Of a stretch of DNA of 64,000 nt, positions 26,133 through 35,312 are shown one piece after another. Below the pieces are notes generated by a model, which made no database searches, had not been told where the DNA came from, and saw only the letters and a program-made list of their open reading frames with translations. The stretch is from Rhodococcus sp. OK519 (GTDB taxonomy: Bacteria > Actinomycetota > Actinomycetes > Mycobacteriales > Mycobacteriaceae), in the NCBI RefSeq assembly GCF_003051005.1, contig NZ_QAOW01000001.1, positions 186,001 through 250,000 of the forward strand. Direction: 5' to 3'. Positions within the stretch are counted from its first letter, which is position 1; each line of letters starts with the position of its first letter. A program made the position numbers and the translations under genes.

Positions 26133-26956
26133 TTCGCCGTACCGACGAGCGTCGTCGCGTCGACGGTGTGCAGTCCGCGCTCGGTGATCAGGCCGACGAA
26201 GTCGCTGCGCACCCGCTCGACGACGTCCGGTTCGAGTCCCGACAGGGTCGCGCGTAGCCCGCTGCCCACAATGAAGTTCCAGCAGAACTCCTCGGTCGCC
26301 GGGATCAGGTTCGACAACTCGTTGACCTCGACGTCCACGGTGTCGGCCGCGGTGAGCCAGTCGCGCATCTTGTCGGGGGAGTCGAGTCGCTGTGCGGGCG
26401 GCATCACGGCGGTGGGGTCAGGGAGGGGTTGCGGCAGGTGCGGGCCGAGTGCATCGAAGTAGATCGTCGCGTACTCGCGCAGCGCGCTGTCTCGCCAGGC
26501 GGTGACGGCGACGGTGCCGCCCGGCCTCACCAGGGTGCACAACCGGGCGAACGCGAGGTCCATGTCGGGAAGGAAGAAGACGGCATACGAGCTGAGCAGC
26601 GCGTCGTAGCCGGCGTCGGGAACCGTGCTCGGGGGTTCCCACGCGGTGGCGTCGGCGCACACGAACTCGATGTTGAGCAGCGCCCGCTCCGACGCCTTCA
26701 CCCGGCCCCGCTCGAGCATCTCGTCGGAGAGGTCGATCGCGTGCACGAGCCCGGTGGGACCCACCGCCGACGCGGCAGAGAGCGCCGAAGATCCGGTGCC
26801 GCTGCCGACGTCGAGCACGGTGTCGCCGGGTCGCAGGCCGGCCTGGAACGCGAGCGCCTGGCCGGCCGGATTCCACACCTCCGGCGCGACACGGTCGAAG
26901 TCGTCGGCGGCCGCGTCGAACGTCGCGGCGACCTCCTCTGCGGGTGGGCCTGCCAT
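26114..26956 (-). CDS. Class I SAM-dependent methyltransferase
   Basis: A 280-residue methyltransferase of the UbiE/Coq5-like type. Motif I is [16 protein letters not shown] (about 46-61), motif II includes [11 protein letters not shown], and [11 protein letters not shown] and [13 protein letters not shown] follow. A small molecule or lipid substrate is likely but not defined. I placed the start at the ATG at 26956 ([17 protein letters not shown]), where the conserved domain begins; the frame remains open into deoC territory. It is divergent from deoC with 37 nt between starts. Confidence 0.85.
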   Translation of the reverse strand: MAGPPAEEVAATFDAAADDFDRVAPEVWNPAGQALAFQAGLRPGDTVLDVGSGTGSSALSAASAVGPTGLVHAIDLSDEMLERGRVKASERALLNIEFVCADATAWEPPSTVPDAGYDALLSSYAVFFLPDMDLAFARLCTLVRPGGTVAVTAWRDSALREYATIYFDALGPHLPQPLPDPTAVMPPAQRLDSPDKMRDWLTAADTVDVEVNELSNLIPATEEFCWNFIVGSGLRATLSGLEPDVVERVRSDFVGLITERGLHTVDATTLVGTAKVVGFA

Positions 26957-26993
26957 GCGACCGATGCTAGCGAGCTGTGCCAAGCTTCGAGGC

Positions 26994-27674
26994 ATGTCCG
27001 AGACAGCGCGCAACCGCACCGGCGTCGCCGGGATGGTCGACCACACCCTGCTCAAGCCGGAAGCGTCGGACGCCGATGCGCGCGCCCTCGTCGCCGAGGC
27101 CCGCGACCTGGGGGTTCTCGCGGTGTGTGTGTCGCCGTCGATGCTGCCGATGCGCTCGGTGGACCTGGGTGGACTGGTGATCGCGACGGTCGTGGGGTTC
27201 CCGTCCGGCAAGCATCACTCGCTGGTCAAGGGAGCCGAGGCGCGACTGGCCGTCGAGCAGGGCGCCGACGAGATCGACATGGTGATCGACGTGGGCGCCG
27301 CGGTGGCCGGTGAGTACAACGCGGTGCTCGCCGACATTCTGACTGTCCGCGAGGCGATCGGGCCGGGACCGGTGCTCAAGGTAATCCTCGAGTCGGCCAC
27401 GCTGAGCGACGACGCGATCGTCGCGACGTGCCGGGCCGCCGAACAGGCCGGTGCGAACTTCGTGAAGACGTCCACCGGCTTCCATCCGGCGGGCGGCGCG
27501 AGTGTTCACGCGGTGCGGCTGATGGCGGACACCGTCGGCGGGCGGCTCGGCGTCAAGGCGAGCGGTGGCATCCGGACCGCGGACGCCGCGCTCGCGATGA
27601 TCGAGGCCGGCGCCACCCGCCTCGGACTGTCCGGCAGCCGTGCCGTGCTGGACGGGCTGCCGGACCAGTCCTGA
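26994..27674 (+). CDS. deoC: Deoxyribose-phosphate aldolase
   Basis: A 226-residue class I aldolase that cleaves 2-deoxyribose-5-phosphate to glyceraldehyde-3-phosphate and acetaldehyde. The Schiff-base lysine region is NFVKTSTGF and the proton-relay lysine is in [10 protein letters not shown]. The conserved start [11 protein letters not shown] is at about residues 14-24. Length is normal. In M. tuberculosis (Rv0478) deoC also lies in this part of the cluster and converges on a DUF2993-type gene, as here. Confidence 0.95.
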   Translation: MSETARNRTGVAGMVDHTLLKPEASDADARALVAEARDLGVLAVCVSPSMLPMRSVDLGGLVIATVVGFPSGKHHSLVKGAEARLAVEQGADEIDMVIDVGAAVAGEYNAVLADILTVREAIGPGPVLKVILESATLSDDAIVATCRAAEQAGANFVKTSTGFHPAGGASVHAVRLMADTVGGRLGVKASGGIRTADAALAMIEAGATRLGLSGSRAVLDGLPDQS

Positions 27675-27678
27675 TCCG

Positions 27679-28443
27679 TCAGAGCAGGCTGCAGTTGTTC
27701 TGCGCGTCGGGGTCGGCCGCCGGCATCACGTACTGACCGCCCTGCAGGCTCACGTCGATGCCGCTGTCCGTCACCGTCAGCGACCTCGGCTCCATCCCGA
27801 GCGGGTACTGCTGCAGGCTGTCGGTGAGGGTCTGGACGATGCCGTCGACGAGCGCGGTGGGCAGCCCCAGGCCGAGGATCGCGGCGCTCACCGTCTCGAC
27901 GTCGATCTTTCCGTTCTGCGCCGTCGGGTGGACCGTCATGTCCGCGAAGCCGCCCACCGAGATCTTCAGGGTCCCGGCCGCCGGGTCGGCGGTCACCGCG
28001 CTGATCATGCCGCCCAGCGGCTGCGTCTGCAGCGTCGCCAGGATGCCGTCGGTGGACCAGTTGACGTCGGCGGACGAGCTGCCGATCGTGCCGCTGCTGT
28101 CGGCGGAGTCGGTGATGCGGATGTCGTTGGCGCGGGCATGGACCTCCATGCCCTGCGCGGGACCGAACGCCGAGCCCTTGCTGTCGATCTCCACGTACGG
28201 AACGTTCTTGCCGGTCATCTGGAGCAGAACCGGCTTCCAGCTGAGGCTGACGTCCACGGGGGAGCCGAGCTGGTTCTGGAACTGGGATTCCATGCAGCTC
28301 GTGGCGCGCTGCCGGAGGAACAGCTCGCCACCCACCAGGGCGACGACGAGCGCCGCGACGACGATCAACGAGATCGTGACCGCCTTGCGCCGCTTGGGTT
28401 TCGGAGGCGTGGGCATCTGGGGTGCGTTCACTGGTGCCGACAT
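27679..28443 (-). CDS. DUF2993 (LmeA-like) membrane-anchored lipid-binding protein
   Basis: A 254-residue protein with one N-terminal membrane helix (about residues 22-42, AVTISLIVVAALVVALVGGE) after a Pro/Lys-rich cytoplasmic stretch. An extracytoplasmic domain follows, containing CMESQFQNQLGSPVDVSLSW, typical of DUF2993. The mycobacterial relative LmeA binds phospholipids and supports mannan elongation. Rv0479c at this position is similar. It probably works at the cell envelope, but the ligand is not known. It converges on deoC with 4 nt between stops. Confidence 0.82.
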   Translation of the reverse strand: MSAPVNAPQMPTPPKPKRRKAVTISLIVVAALVVALVGGELFLRQRATSCMESQFQNQLGSPVDVSLSWKPVLLQMTGKNVPYVEIDSKGSAFGPAQGMEVHARANDIRITDSADSSGTIGSSSADVNWSTDGILATLQTQPLGGMISAVTADPAAGTLKISVGGFADMTVHPTAQNGKIDVETVSAAILGLGLPTALVDGIVQTLTDSLQQYPLGMEPRSLTVTDSGIDVSLQGGQYVMPAADPDAQNNCSLL

Positions 28444-28568
28444 GACAGCGATTCTTCCGGAAGACTCTGAACGGTTTCTGTGAAAGGGGCGCGCGTTCGG
28501 ACTCGGTATGGACACGGGGCATCCCAAAAGCTGTGATCCGGGGCACAGTCGCGCAGTAGGGTGTCCTC

Positions 28569-29180
28569 ATGGCGGGCTGGACAGATCCGCGACGTGAACC
28601 CGCTCCCGACACGGGAGAGGATCTCCGTCGTCTTGCACTCCGGCAAGCGGGGTATTTCACGACCGGGCAGGCGCTGCGTCTTGGTTGCACTGCCGAGGAT
28701 ATCGGCGGCCGCCTGGCCGAGGGGTCCTGGTTGCGGATAGAACGGGATCTGTTCCGCCTGGCCTCGTTCCCGCGCAGCGACCTCGAGGAGTACGCCAAGT
28801 GGTGCGCCTGGTTCGACGGCGCCGCGGTGGTCTCCCACCAGAGCGCGGCCGAACTGCACGGCCTCGGTCACCTGCATCCCAGCTTCGTCCACCTGTCGAC
28901 GACGGCGCCCGCACCCGCGCCCACCCGCAGACTCGCGCTGCACCGCCGCGAGTTGCGTCCCGACGAATGCGAACAGACCGGGACGTTCACCATCACCACG
29001 CCGCTGTGCACGGCCCTCGACCTCGCCACCGGCGGCATCGCGCAGGACCTGTTCGACGAGGTCGTGTGCGACGGCGTCGCGATCGGGCGGATCGACCCGG
29101 ACCGGTTGCGCGCCGAATGCGACGGCCGGCCGCAGCAGGTGGCCGAGCGCATCGAGCATGCGCTGGGGTCGTGTCAGTAG
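28569..29180 (+). CDS. AbiEi-like protein, short form
   Basis: A 203-residue protein with the AbiEi-type N-terminal winged helix (GYFTTGQALRLGCTAEDIGGRL, WLRIERDLFRLA) and the SHQSAAELHGLG segment. This segment is also found in the protein at 13467. Unlike that protein it lacks the C-terminal DUF559-like nuclease part. No toxin partner is adjacent. GC content and codon use match the neighbours. The ATG at 28569 gives the usual N-terminus. It may be a solitary regulator, and the antitoxin label is by family only. Confidence 0.7.
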   Translation: MAGWTDPRREPAPDTGEDLRRLALRQAGYFTTGQALRLGCTAEDIGGRLAEGSWLRIERDLFRLASFPRSDLEEYAKWCAWFDGAAVVSHQSAAELHGLGHLHPSFVHLSTTAPAPAPTRRLALHRRELRPDECEQTGTFTITTPLCTALDLATGGIAQDLFDEVVCDGVAIGRIDPDRLRAECDGRPQQVAERIEHALGSCQ

Positions 29181-29190
29181 CGAGCCGCCG

Positions 29191-29970
29191 CTACCCGGAC
29201 GGTGCGACGTAACTCCACGGCACGGTGAGGACGCAGTCCCGTATCCGCCGCCGCTGCGGCGTGACGGGCACCTCCAGATCCGACAGCAGTCGCAGGGTTT
29301 CCCGCCACCGGATGCGGGGCCCGAAGGGTGCCAGCCCGGCGGCGGTCGCCCAGGCGCGGTCGGCGGTGACGAGCAGGTCGTGGATGCGCTCGCCGGCGAC
29401 GTTGCGGTGGATCAGGGCCTTGGGAAGTCGTTCGGCGATGTCGCTGGGACGGTCGACGTCGAACGGGTCCCACGCGAGGGTCAGTGAGCGGGGGCCGTCG
29501 CGGTCGAGGAGGACCCACGCGCATCGGCGGCCGAGTTCGTCGCACGTGCCGTCGACGATCAGACCGCCCGGCGCGAGTCCGCTGCGCAGCCGTCCCCACG
29601 CGTCGTCGACGGCGTCCTCGGGATACTGCCGCAGCACGTTGAACGCGCGGATCAGGGTGGGACGCAGCCCGGCCAGCTCGAAGCCGCCGCGAGCGAAGCT
29701 GACGCCGTCGCGGCCCTCGACCACCCGGTCCGGGTCGATCTCCAGTCCGACGACGCGGATGTCGGGTCGGACGGTGCGCAGTCGCGCTGCCATCTCCAAT
29801 GTGGTGACCGGCATCGCGCCGTAGCCGAGGTCGACTACCAGCGGGTCGGGGGCGTCACGCAGCATCCGCGTGACGACGGGGGTGTGGACGAGCCAGCGGT
29901 CGCTGCGACGCAACCGATTGATGCCTGTGGTGCCGCGGGTGATGACGCCGACGGGTTTTCCTTCGCGCAC
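29191..29970 (-). CDS. SAM-dependent methyltransferase-like protein
   Basis: About 259 residues. The sequence VVDLGYGAMPVTTLEMAARL (about residues 42-62) looks like a modified motif I of class I methyltransferases. It is followed by VVGLEIDPDRV and GLAPGGLIVDGTCDELGRRCAWVLLD. The substrate is unknown. The start is uncertain: I used the GTG at 29970, which lies 5 nt beyond the stop of the upstream DUF2505 gene, but no good ribosome site is seen. The open frame runs further upstream inside that gene. It is the last gene of a minus-strand run. Confidence 0.72.
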   Translation of the reverse strand: MREGKPVGVITRGTTGINRLRRSDRWLVHTPVVTRMLRDAPDPLVVDLGYGAMPVTTLEMAARLRTVRPDIRVVGLEIDPDRVVEGRDGVSFARGGFELAGLRPTLIRAFNVLRQYPEDAVDDAWGRLRSGLAPGGLIVDGTCDELGRRCAWVLLDRDGPRSLTLAWDPFDVDRPSDIAERLPKALIHRNVAGERIHDLLVTADRAWATAAGLAPFGPRIRWRETLRLLSDLEVPVTPQRRRIRDCVLTVPWSYVAPSG

Positions 29971-29975
29971 GCCGG

Positions 29976-30476
29976 TTACTGCTGAGCGAGCCAGGACGCC
30001 GTGACCTCGGCCTCCGTGCGGAACAGGTCGACCAGGTTGACCAGCATGAGTTGTTCGAGCTTGCCGCCGACGAACGGAAGGAACACCTTCGCCTCCGACG
30101 TCGTGCGCAGAGTGCACCCCGTGTCGGTGCCGAACAGTTCGATCGTCCCGGTGAGGCTGCCCGGTCCGCCCGGGATCGACGCCTCGTAGGTGCCGGTCAC
30201 CGGCTCACCGAAGGCGGTGTACTTCTCCGTGCGTGTGATGATCAGGTCCTTCTTCAGCACGGTCTGCGCGATGTCCGGCAGGTCCTTGCGCGGCAGCACG
30301 TGGTGCAGCACCAGGTCGATGCCGTCGGCGGTGACCTCGAGCGATTCGACGTGGTTCTCGCTGTACTTGCGCATCTCCTCCATCCGGGCATCCCAGTAGT
30401 CGGTGTCGCCGAGGGCGGCGTACACCTTTTCGGCGGGATGCTCGAATCTGGCGGAGTAGTCGATGCGACGGGCCAT
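29976..30476 (-). CDS. DUF2505 protein (first paralogue)
   Basis: A 166-residue protein of the DUF2505 family, a START/SRPBCC-like lipid-binding fold: IDYSARFEHPAEKVYAALGDTDYWDARM at the N-terminus and LPFVGGKLEQLMLVNLVDLF near the end. Rv0481c has this family in M. tuberculosis. It is directly downstream of a paralogue at 30522-31025 with a 45-nt gap, and the pair shares the MARxI start and the G-G-K-I/L-E segment. It may bind a hydrophobic ligand, but none is known. Confidence 0.8.
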   Translation of the reverse strand: MARRIDYSARFEHPAEKVYAALGDTDYWDARMEEMRKYSENHVESLEVTADGIDLVLHHVLPRKDLPDIAQTVLKKDLIITRTEKYTAFGEPVTGTYEASIPGGPGSLTGTIELFGTDTGCTLRTTSEAKVFLPFVGGKLEQLMLVNLVDLFRTEAEVTASWLAQQ

Positions 30477-30521
30477 GACCGGCAGATTACCGGCTGCCGG
30501 CCCGGCGGCTGGGGAAAGCGA

Positions 30522-31025
30522 CTACCGGACCTGCGACACCCACTGCCCGGTGAAGTCCTCTTCGGCGTCGAGCAGTTCCAGCACCTGGCCGGCGATGACG
30601 GACTCGATCTTGCCGCCGATCAGCGGAATCTTGACCTCGACGTCACCATTCATGACCAGCGCAGATCCGCTTCCGTCCGCGCTGAGAGTCATAGTGCCGC
30701 GCAGTTGTCCGGGTGCGCCCTCGACCTCCGCGGAGAACGTGCCCTGCGCACGATCGCCCTGTAGCGGAGCCCACGATTCGGTGCGCCTGATGATCAGGTC
30801 ACCCGGGCGGATCGAGGTCACCACGGACGGCAGGTGCTCGGCGGGCACCGACTGCTTCAGCACGACGTCGATCGTGCCGTCGCCGACCGCCACACTCTCG
30901 AGCACCGCGCCGGGGCCTCCGACCTCGCGCAGCCGGGACTGCCAGTAGCCCTCGTCGGTGAGCGCGGCGTGCAGCGTCGCGACGGGGCAGGAGTACTGCG
31001 CGGAATGCTCGATGTGGCGGGCCAT
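30522..31025 (-). CDS. DUF2505 protein (second paralogue)
   Basis: A 167-residue paralogue of the preceding gene (MARHIEHSAQYSCPVATLHAAL, IPLIGGKIESVIAGQVLELL). The ATG at 31025 is chosen by alignment with the first paralogue. Two diverged DUF2505 genes in tandem suggest duplication followed by specialisation. It is divergent from murB with only 23 nt between starts, so both promoters must overlap or lie inside coding sequence. Confidence 0.8.
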   Translation of the reverse strand: MARHIEHSAQYSCPVATLHAALTDEGYWQSRLREVGGPGAVLESVAVGDGTIDVVLKQSVPAEHLPSVVTSIRPGDLIIRRTESWAPLQGDRAQGTFSAEVEGAPGQLRGTMTLSADGSGSALVMNGDVEVKIPLIGGKIESVIAGQVLELLDAEEDFTGQWVSQVR

Positions 31026-31048
31026 GGACGGCACGCTACCGTTTGCAC

Positions 31049-32152
31049 GTGTTGGATCCACTCATCCGGGGGCGCCTCGAAGAGGCCGGTGCGCAGTTGT
31101 CCGAGCAGGTACCGCTGGCGACCCTGACCACGCTTCGGCTCGGCGGTCCCGCCGCGCTGCTCGCCGACTGCCCGTCCACCCGGACCCTCGTCGACGTCGT
31201 CCGCGTCCTCGACGACGCACGGGTTCCGACGCTGATCCTCGGCGGCGGATCCAACCTGGTGGTCTCCGACGACGGTTTCGACGGGGTCGTGGTCCGTGTC
31301 GCGGACGCGGGCGTCGAACTCGGTGAGGCCACGGTGCTGGCGCAGGCCGGTGCAGTCTGGGACGACGTCGTCGCCAAGACCGTCGCCGCCGGGTTCGGTG
31401 GCCTCGAGTGCCTCTCCGGCATCCCGGGGTCGACCGGCGCGACGCCCGTGCAGAACGTCGGCGCGTACGGCGTCGAGGTGGGCTCGCTGCTGCGCCGCGT
31501 GCAGTTGCTCGACCGCACGACGGGCGAGGTGCGCTGGGCCCTGCCGTCCGAACTGGGACTCGGGTACCGGACCAGCATCCTCAAACATCGCAGCGACGCG
31601 CTGGTCCTGGCCGTGGAGATGACCGTCCGTCCCGACGGCACCAGCGCGCCGCTGGCCTACCGCGAACTCGCGTCGGCGCTCGGCGCGCAGGAGGGCGACC
31701 GGCGGCCCACCGCCGAGGTGCGCGACGTCGTGCTCGGCCTGCGCCGCAGCAAGGGCATGGTGCTCGACGCGGACGATCACGACACGTGGAGCGCGGGGTC
31801 GTTCTTCACGAATCCGGTGATTCCCGACGTGATCCTGCCCACTGTGCTCGACGCGATTGCCGCGAAGGTCGGTGCGGACGTGCGGATCCCGCAGTTCCCG
31901 GGGGCGGCCGGCACCAAGCTGACCAAGTTGTCTGCGGGTTGGCTCATCGAGCGCGCCGGGTTCGGCAAGGGCTACCCGGGCGACGATGCCCGGGTCCGGT
32001 TGTCCACCAAGCACACTTTGGCCCTCACTAATCGCGGGCACGCGCGTACGGGCGATCTGGTCGATCTGGCCCGCGATGTCCGCGACGGCGTGGAGCGGGC
32101 GTTCGGGGTGCGCCTGGAGCCGGAACCCGTGACCGTCGGCTGCACTATCTGA
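31049..32152 (+). CDS. murB: UDP-N-acetylenolpyruvoylglucosamine reductase
   Basis: A 367-residue FAD enzyme that makes UDP-N-acetylmuramic acid with NADPH in peptidoglycan synthesis. The FAD-binding motif is LGGGSNLVVSDDGFDG and the type I signature SGIPGSTGATPVQNVGAYG. The active-site Ser lies in WSAGSFFTNPV, and the C-terminal domain has SAGWLIERAGFGKGY. The start is GTG 31049, with an in-frame TTG at 31043 also possible. It matches Rv0482 in position, and the L,D-transpeptidase follows, as in M. tuberculosis. Confidence 0.95.
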   Translation: MLDPLIRGRLEEAGAQLSEQVPLATLTTLRLGGPAALLADCPSTRTLVDVVRVLDDARVPTLILGGGSNLVVSDDGFDGVVVRVADAGVELGEATVLAQAGAVWDDVVAKTVAAGFGGLECLSGIPGSTGATPVQNVGAYGVEVGSLLRRVQLLDRTTGEVRWALPSELGLGYRTSILKHRSDALVLAVEMTVRPDGTSAPLAYRELASALGAQEGDRRPTAEVRDVVLGLRRSKGMVLDADDHDTWSAGSFFTNPVIPDVILPTVLDAIAAKVGADVRIPQFPGAAGTKLTKLSAGWLIERAGFGKGYPGDDARVRLSTKHTLALTNRGHARTGDLVDLARDVRDGVERAFGVRLEPEPVTVGCTI

Positions 32153-32236
32153 CGCGGCCCCGATCGTGCCCGGATCGTGGCCTGATCGTCTCTGTGTGAC
32201 GAAAGCCACTGTCGCGCTGCGAGTACCGTGGTTTTC

Positions 32237-33424
32237 GTGCGTGAACTGGGGATTCGGGTAAATCGGACGCGGCTGCTGATGGTGGTGGCCGCGCTGCTGG
32301 GCGTTGCCCTGCTCGCCGGGTGCACCATCCCGACCGGCGACGCGGCCGATGCCGATCCCGCCGCTGCCGCGCCCGTCGCGCAGGTGATCCAGTCGCCGGC
32401 CCCGGACGCGCAGAACGTCAATCCCGTCGAACCGATCGCGGTCCGCGTCGACCGCGGCACGCTCGAGAACGTCGCGCTCACCACCGTGGACGGCCGGGCA
32501 GTGCAGGGCGTGCTCAGCCCCGACCGGACGGCGTTCACCGTCACGGAACCGCTCGGCTACGACGCGAAGTACATGTGGTCCGGCACCGCACTCGGCAGCG
32601 ACGGCAAGACCGTGCCGGTGGCCGGCAGTTTCACCACGCTCGACCCCGCCACGAAGACGTCGGCCCGCACCAACATCGGTGACGGCCAGATCGTCGGGAT
32701 CGGTGCGCCGATCATCCTGCAGTTCGACGGCCCCATCGCGAACAAGGGTGCCGTCGAGAAGGCCCTGCGGATCACCACCGATCCACCGACCATCGGATCG
32801 TGGGCCTGGCTGCCCGACGACAACGGCGCGCGCGTGCACTGGCGACCACAGAACTACTGGGTCCCCGGCACCGCGGTGCACGTCGACGCCAAGCTGTACG
32901 GCCTCGACTTCGGCGGCGGCACGTACGGCGCCAGTGACGTGTCGATCAACTTTTCGATCGGACGCAGCCAGATCGTCAAGGCCGACGCGCCCAGCCACCG
33001 CATGCAGGTGGTCCGCGACGGCGTCACGACCATGGACATCCCCGTCAGCTACGGCGAGGGCAACGAGAACCGCAACGTCACCCGCAGCGGAGTCCACGTG
33101 GTGTCCGAGAAGCACGAGGACTTCTTGATGTCGAATCCGCCGTACTACGAGAACGTGCGCGAACGGTGGGCGGTCCGCATCTCCAACAATGGTGAGTTCA
33201 TCCACGCCAACCCGCAGACCGTGGGCGTGCAGGGCGCGTCGAACGTGACGAACGGGTGCATCAACCTGTCTCTGTCCGACGCCGAGGAGTACTTCGGCAC
33301 CGCGATGTACGGAGACCCGGTGGAGGTCACCGGCACCCGGATCGACCTGTCCGCAGCGGACGGCGACCTCTACGACTGGGCCATCGACTGGCCGACGTGG
33401 ACGTCGATGTCGGCGCTGGTGTGA
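32237..33424 (+). CDS. lprQ: L,D-transpeptidase lipoprotein (Rv0483/LprQ-like)
   Basis: About 395 residues. A lipoprotein signal ends in LLAGC (Cys29), followed by two immunoglobulin-like domains ([33 protein letters not shown]). The YkuD catalytic domain carries [23 protein letters not shown], and the catalytic Cys is about residue 341. L,D-transpeptidases make 3-3 cross-links in peptidoglycan and attach proteins. The sequence is close to M. tuberculosis Rv0483 (LdtMt5) as I recall it. The start is uncertain between GTG 32228 and GTG 32237. It pairs functionally with murB upstream. Confidence 0.92.
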   Translation: MRELGIRVNRTRLLMVVAALLGVALLAGCTIPTGDAADADPAAAAPVAQVIQSPAPDAQNVNPVEPIAVRVDRGTLENVALTTVDGRAVQGVLSPDRTAFTVTEPLGYDAKYMWSGTALGSDGKTVPVAGSFTTLDPATKTSARTNIGDGQIVGIGAPIILQFDGPIANKGAVEKALRITTDPPTIGSWAWLPDDNGARVHWRPQNYWVPGTAVHVDAKLYGLDFGGGTYGASDVSINFSIGRSQIVKADAPSHRMQVVRDGVTTMDIPVSYGEGNENRNVTRSGVHVVSEKHEDFLMSNPPYYENVRERWAVRISNNGEFIHANPQTVGVQGASNVTNGCINLSLSDAEEYFGTAMYGDPVEVTGTRIDLSAADGDLYDWAIDWPTWTSMSALV

Positions 33425-33526
33425 GTCTCGGGTGAGGCACAGCTGAGTCTCGGCTGCGCCGAACGAAACTGGCGCCCCCATCCTGCGTGGGAATATCCGA
33501 GGACTTCCCACGCGAGGAGATCTGCC

Positions 33527-34339
33527 ATGAGAATGAGCAGGATTCGGACGTTGACGGCGATGTGCGTGCTCGCGCTCGCGGCGGTGCTGTCGGTGGGGGT
33601 GTCCCCGGCCGCCGCGAATCCGATGCCGACGGTGGTGCTCGTGCACGGCGCGTTCGCCGACACCACCAGTTGGGATCCCGTCGCCGCCGAACTGCGCGGC
33701 CGCGGCTACGACGTCGTGGTGCCATCGAACCCGCTGCGCGGACCGAGCTACGACTCGGCAGCGATCGAGAAGGCGCTCGCCGACATCCCCGGCCCGGTCC
33801 TGCTCGTCGGACATTCGTACGGCGGCGTCGTCATCAGCAACACGCACTCGCCCAATGTGGCCGGCATGGTCTACGTCGCCGCGTTCATCCCCGACCAGGG
33901 CGAGCCCGCGATGGCGGCGCTCAACCCGATCACGTTCCCCGGTAGCCAGTTGCTGCCGCCGGTGCTGCAGGTGAAGGTGGTCGACGACGCGACCACGCCG
34001 GTCGGCAAGAACCTCGACGGCTACATCGATCCGAGCCGCTTCCACGAGGCGTTCTGTCAGGACGTCTCCGACGCCACCGCCGCCGACATGATCGCGCACC
34101 AGCGGTCGATCGCACTGGCCGCGAACCTCGAGCCGACACAGGATCCGTCGTGGCGGAACTTGCCGACGTGGGCCGTCATCCCCGACCAGGACCGCGTGAT
34201 TCCGCCGGCGTCCGAGCGGTTCATGGCCACCCGGGCGGGTGCGCAGATCACCGAGATCCCGGGGGCGTCGCACGCGGTGCTGGTGTCCCAGCCGGGCCAG
34301 GTGTCGGACGAGATCGAGCGGGCAGCGGCGGCACTGTGA
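33527..34339 (+). CDS. Secreted alpha/beta hydrolase
   Basis: A 270-residue protein with a Sec signal peptide (residues 1-31, ending PAAA). The short-chain esterase-like core has VVLVHGAFADTTSW, the nucleophile elbow GHSYGG, Asp in PDQDRVIPP and His in GASHAVLVSQP. It resembles the EstC/salicylate-esterase-like hydrolases common in actinobacteria. The substrate is unknown. It is monocistronic, and a long hairpin (34345-34404) separates it from the ESX-type cluster that follows. Confidence 0.85.
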   Translation: MRMSRIRTLTAMCVLALAAVLSVGVSPAAANPMPTVVLVHGAFADTTSWDPVAAELRGRGYDVVVPSNPLRGPSYDSAAIEKALADIPGPVLLVGHSYGGVVISNTHSPNVAGMVYVAAFIPDQGEPAMAALNPITFPGSQLLPPVLQVKVVDDATTPVGKNLDGYIDPSRFHEAFCQDVSDATAADMIAHQRSIALAANLEPTQDPSWRNLPTWAVIPDQDRVIPPASERFMATRAGAQITEIPGASHAVLVSQPGQVSDEIERAAAAL

Positions 34340-34344
34340 GCCGC

Positions 34345-34404
34345 AGCGCCCAGTCTTCGCTCCCTCGGGCGGGGTCCCGCGCGCGGAGCGAACGAACGGG
34401 CGCT
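34345..34404 (+). terminator. Two-part stem-loop before the ESX-type cluster
   Basis: AGCGCCC at 34345-34351 pairs with GGGCGCT at 34398-34404. Inside, TTCGCTCC at 34356-34363 pairs with GGAGCGAA at 34385-34392. It starts 5 nt after the hydrolase stop and probably insulates the next operon. Confidence 0.6.
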
Positions 34405-34448
34405 GACGACGATGGAACCGAACACCCGCGGGATGCGTCTACCTTCTC

Positions 34449-35234
34449 GTGGCTGTGCATTCGACGGGACCTGCGGCGTCCGGCAATCAGTGGCGGTTCA
34501 CCGGCCTGGAATTCCAGATCCTGTGGCGACGACTCGGACTCGACCGGTTGCCGTATCCGCTGCGCTATCGGCCGATCGCGCAGACGCAGGACGACCTGGT
34601 CGGGCAACGTCGGGCCGCCTCGGAGGCGCTGCTTCCGCGGCTGACCGAGAGGCTCCACCGGCACCTGGTGGCGTTGGCGGAGCCGACGATCCGCATCGAG
34701 GTCTTCGGCTTGTTCGGATCCGGCGCCCCCACTCCCGTCCGCATGCATGCGGGAATCAGCGGAAGCACCGGGGTGCTCGCGATCCAACTCGCCGGTGCAG
34801 ACCTGGACACGGGCAGCGACATCCTGCTGCACGGCATCGATCCGGCACGGGTACCCGACGCGATCGCGTCGGCGCTCCCCTCGGTTCCCACGGGATCGCG
34901 GTCGGTGATCCGGTTCCGGCGCGACGATCTGCGGCCCGGGCAGGGCTCGGTACTCGTGTCGGCCGGTACCGCCGGGATACGGGACGAGGCGCTCGCGCTG
35001 CTGGGACGTCCACGCCGCGGGATGGGGGAGATCACCGCCTTCGCGGGTGCCGCCTACGACAGCCGCCCCACCGACGACGGGATCGGACTGCACTGGCTCG
35101 ACTTCGACGGCGACGGCCGCTACACCCTGAGGGGAGATCGCGATCTCGTGGTCCGGCCGACCGGTCCGGCGGACGTTGCCGCCGACGTCCGGGCACTCGT
35201 CGACGCCGTCCGGATCCGGGAGGTCTCGCACTGA
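34449..35234 (+). CDS. EspG-like ESX secretion-associated chaperone
   Basis: A 261-residue protein with the EspG pattern: WRFTGLEFQILWRRLGLDRLPYPL at the N-terminus, a central beta core (RIEVFGLF, GVLAIQL), and GEITAFAGA with LHWLDFDGDGRYTL near the end. EspG proteins bind and deliver ESX (type VII) substrates in the cytoplasm. No PE/PPE genes are nearby, so the client is more likely the WXG-type proteins downstream. The start is a GTG at 34449 or 34455. It is the first gene of a five-gene run. Confidence 0.75.
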   Translation: MAVHSTGPAASGNQWRFTGLEFQILWRRLGLDRLPYPLRYRPIAQTQDDLVGQRRAASEALLPRLTERLHRHLVALAEPTIRIEVFGLFGSGAPTPVRMHAGISGSTGVLAIQLAGADLDTGSDILLHGIDPARVPDAIASALPSVPTGSRSVIRFRRDDLRPGQGSVLVSAGTAGIRDEALALLGRPRRGMGEITAFAGAAYDSRPTDDGIGLHWLDFDGDGRYTLRGDRDLVVRPTGPADVAADVRALVDAVRIREVSH

Positions 35235-35312
35235 ACGACATCGGCCCGTCATGGAACCGATCCGCCGGCGCCGACGTCCAAGGATGCAGAGGGGTCGAAC
35301 GGAGGGGGATCG

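Noticed and set aside
30857-34273. An 1138-codon open frame on the minus strand opposite murB, the L,D-transpeptidase and a hydrolase
   Set aside because: The plus-strand genes have full catalytic motifs. The antisense frame is rich in Arg, His and Asp, typical of shadow translation.
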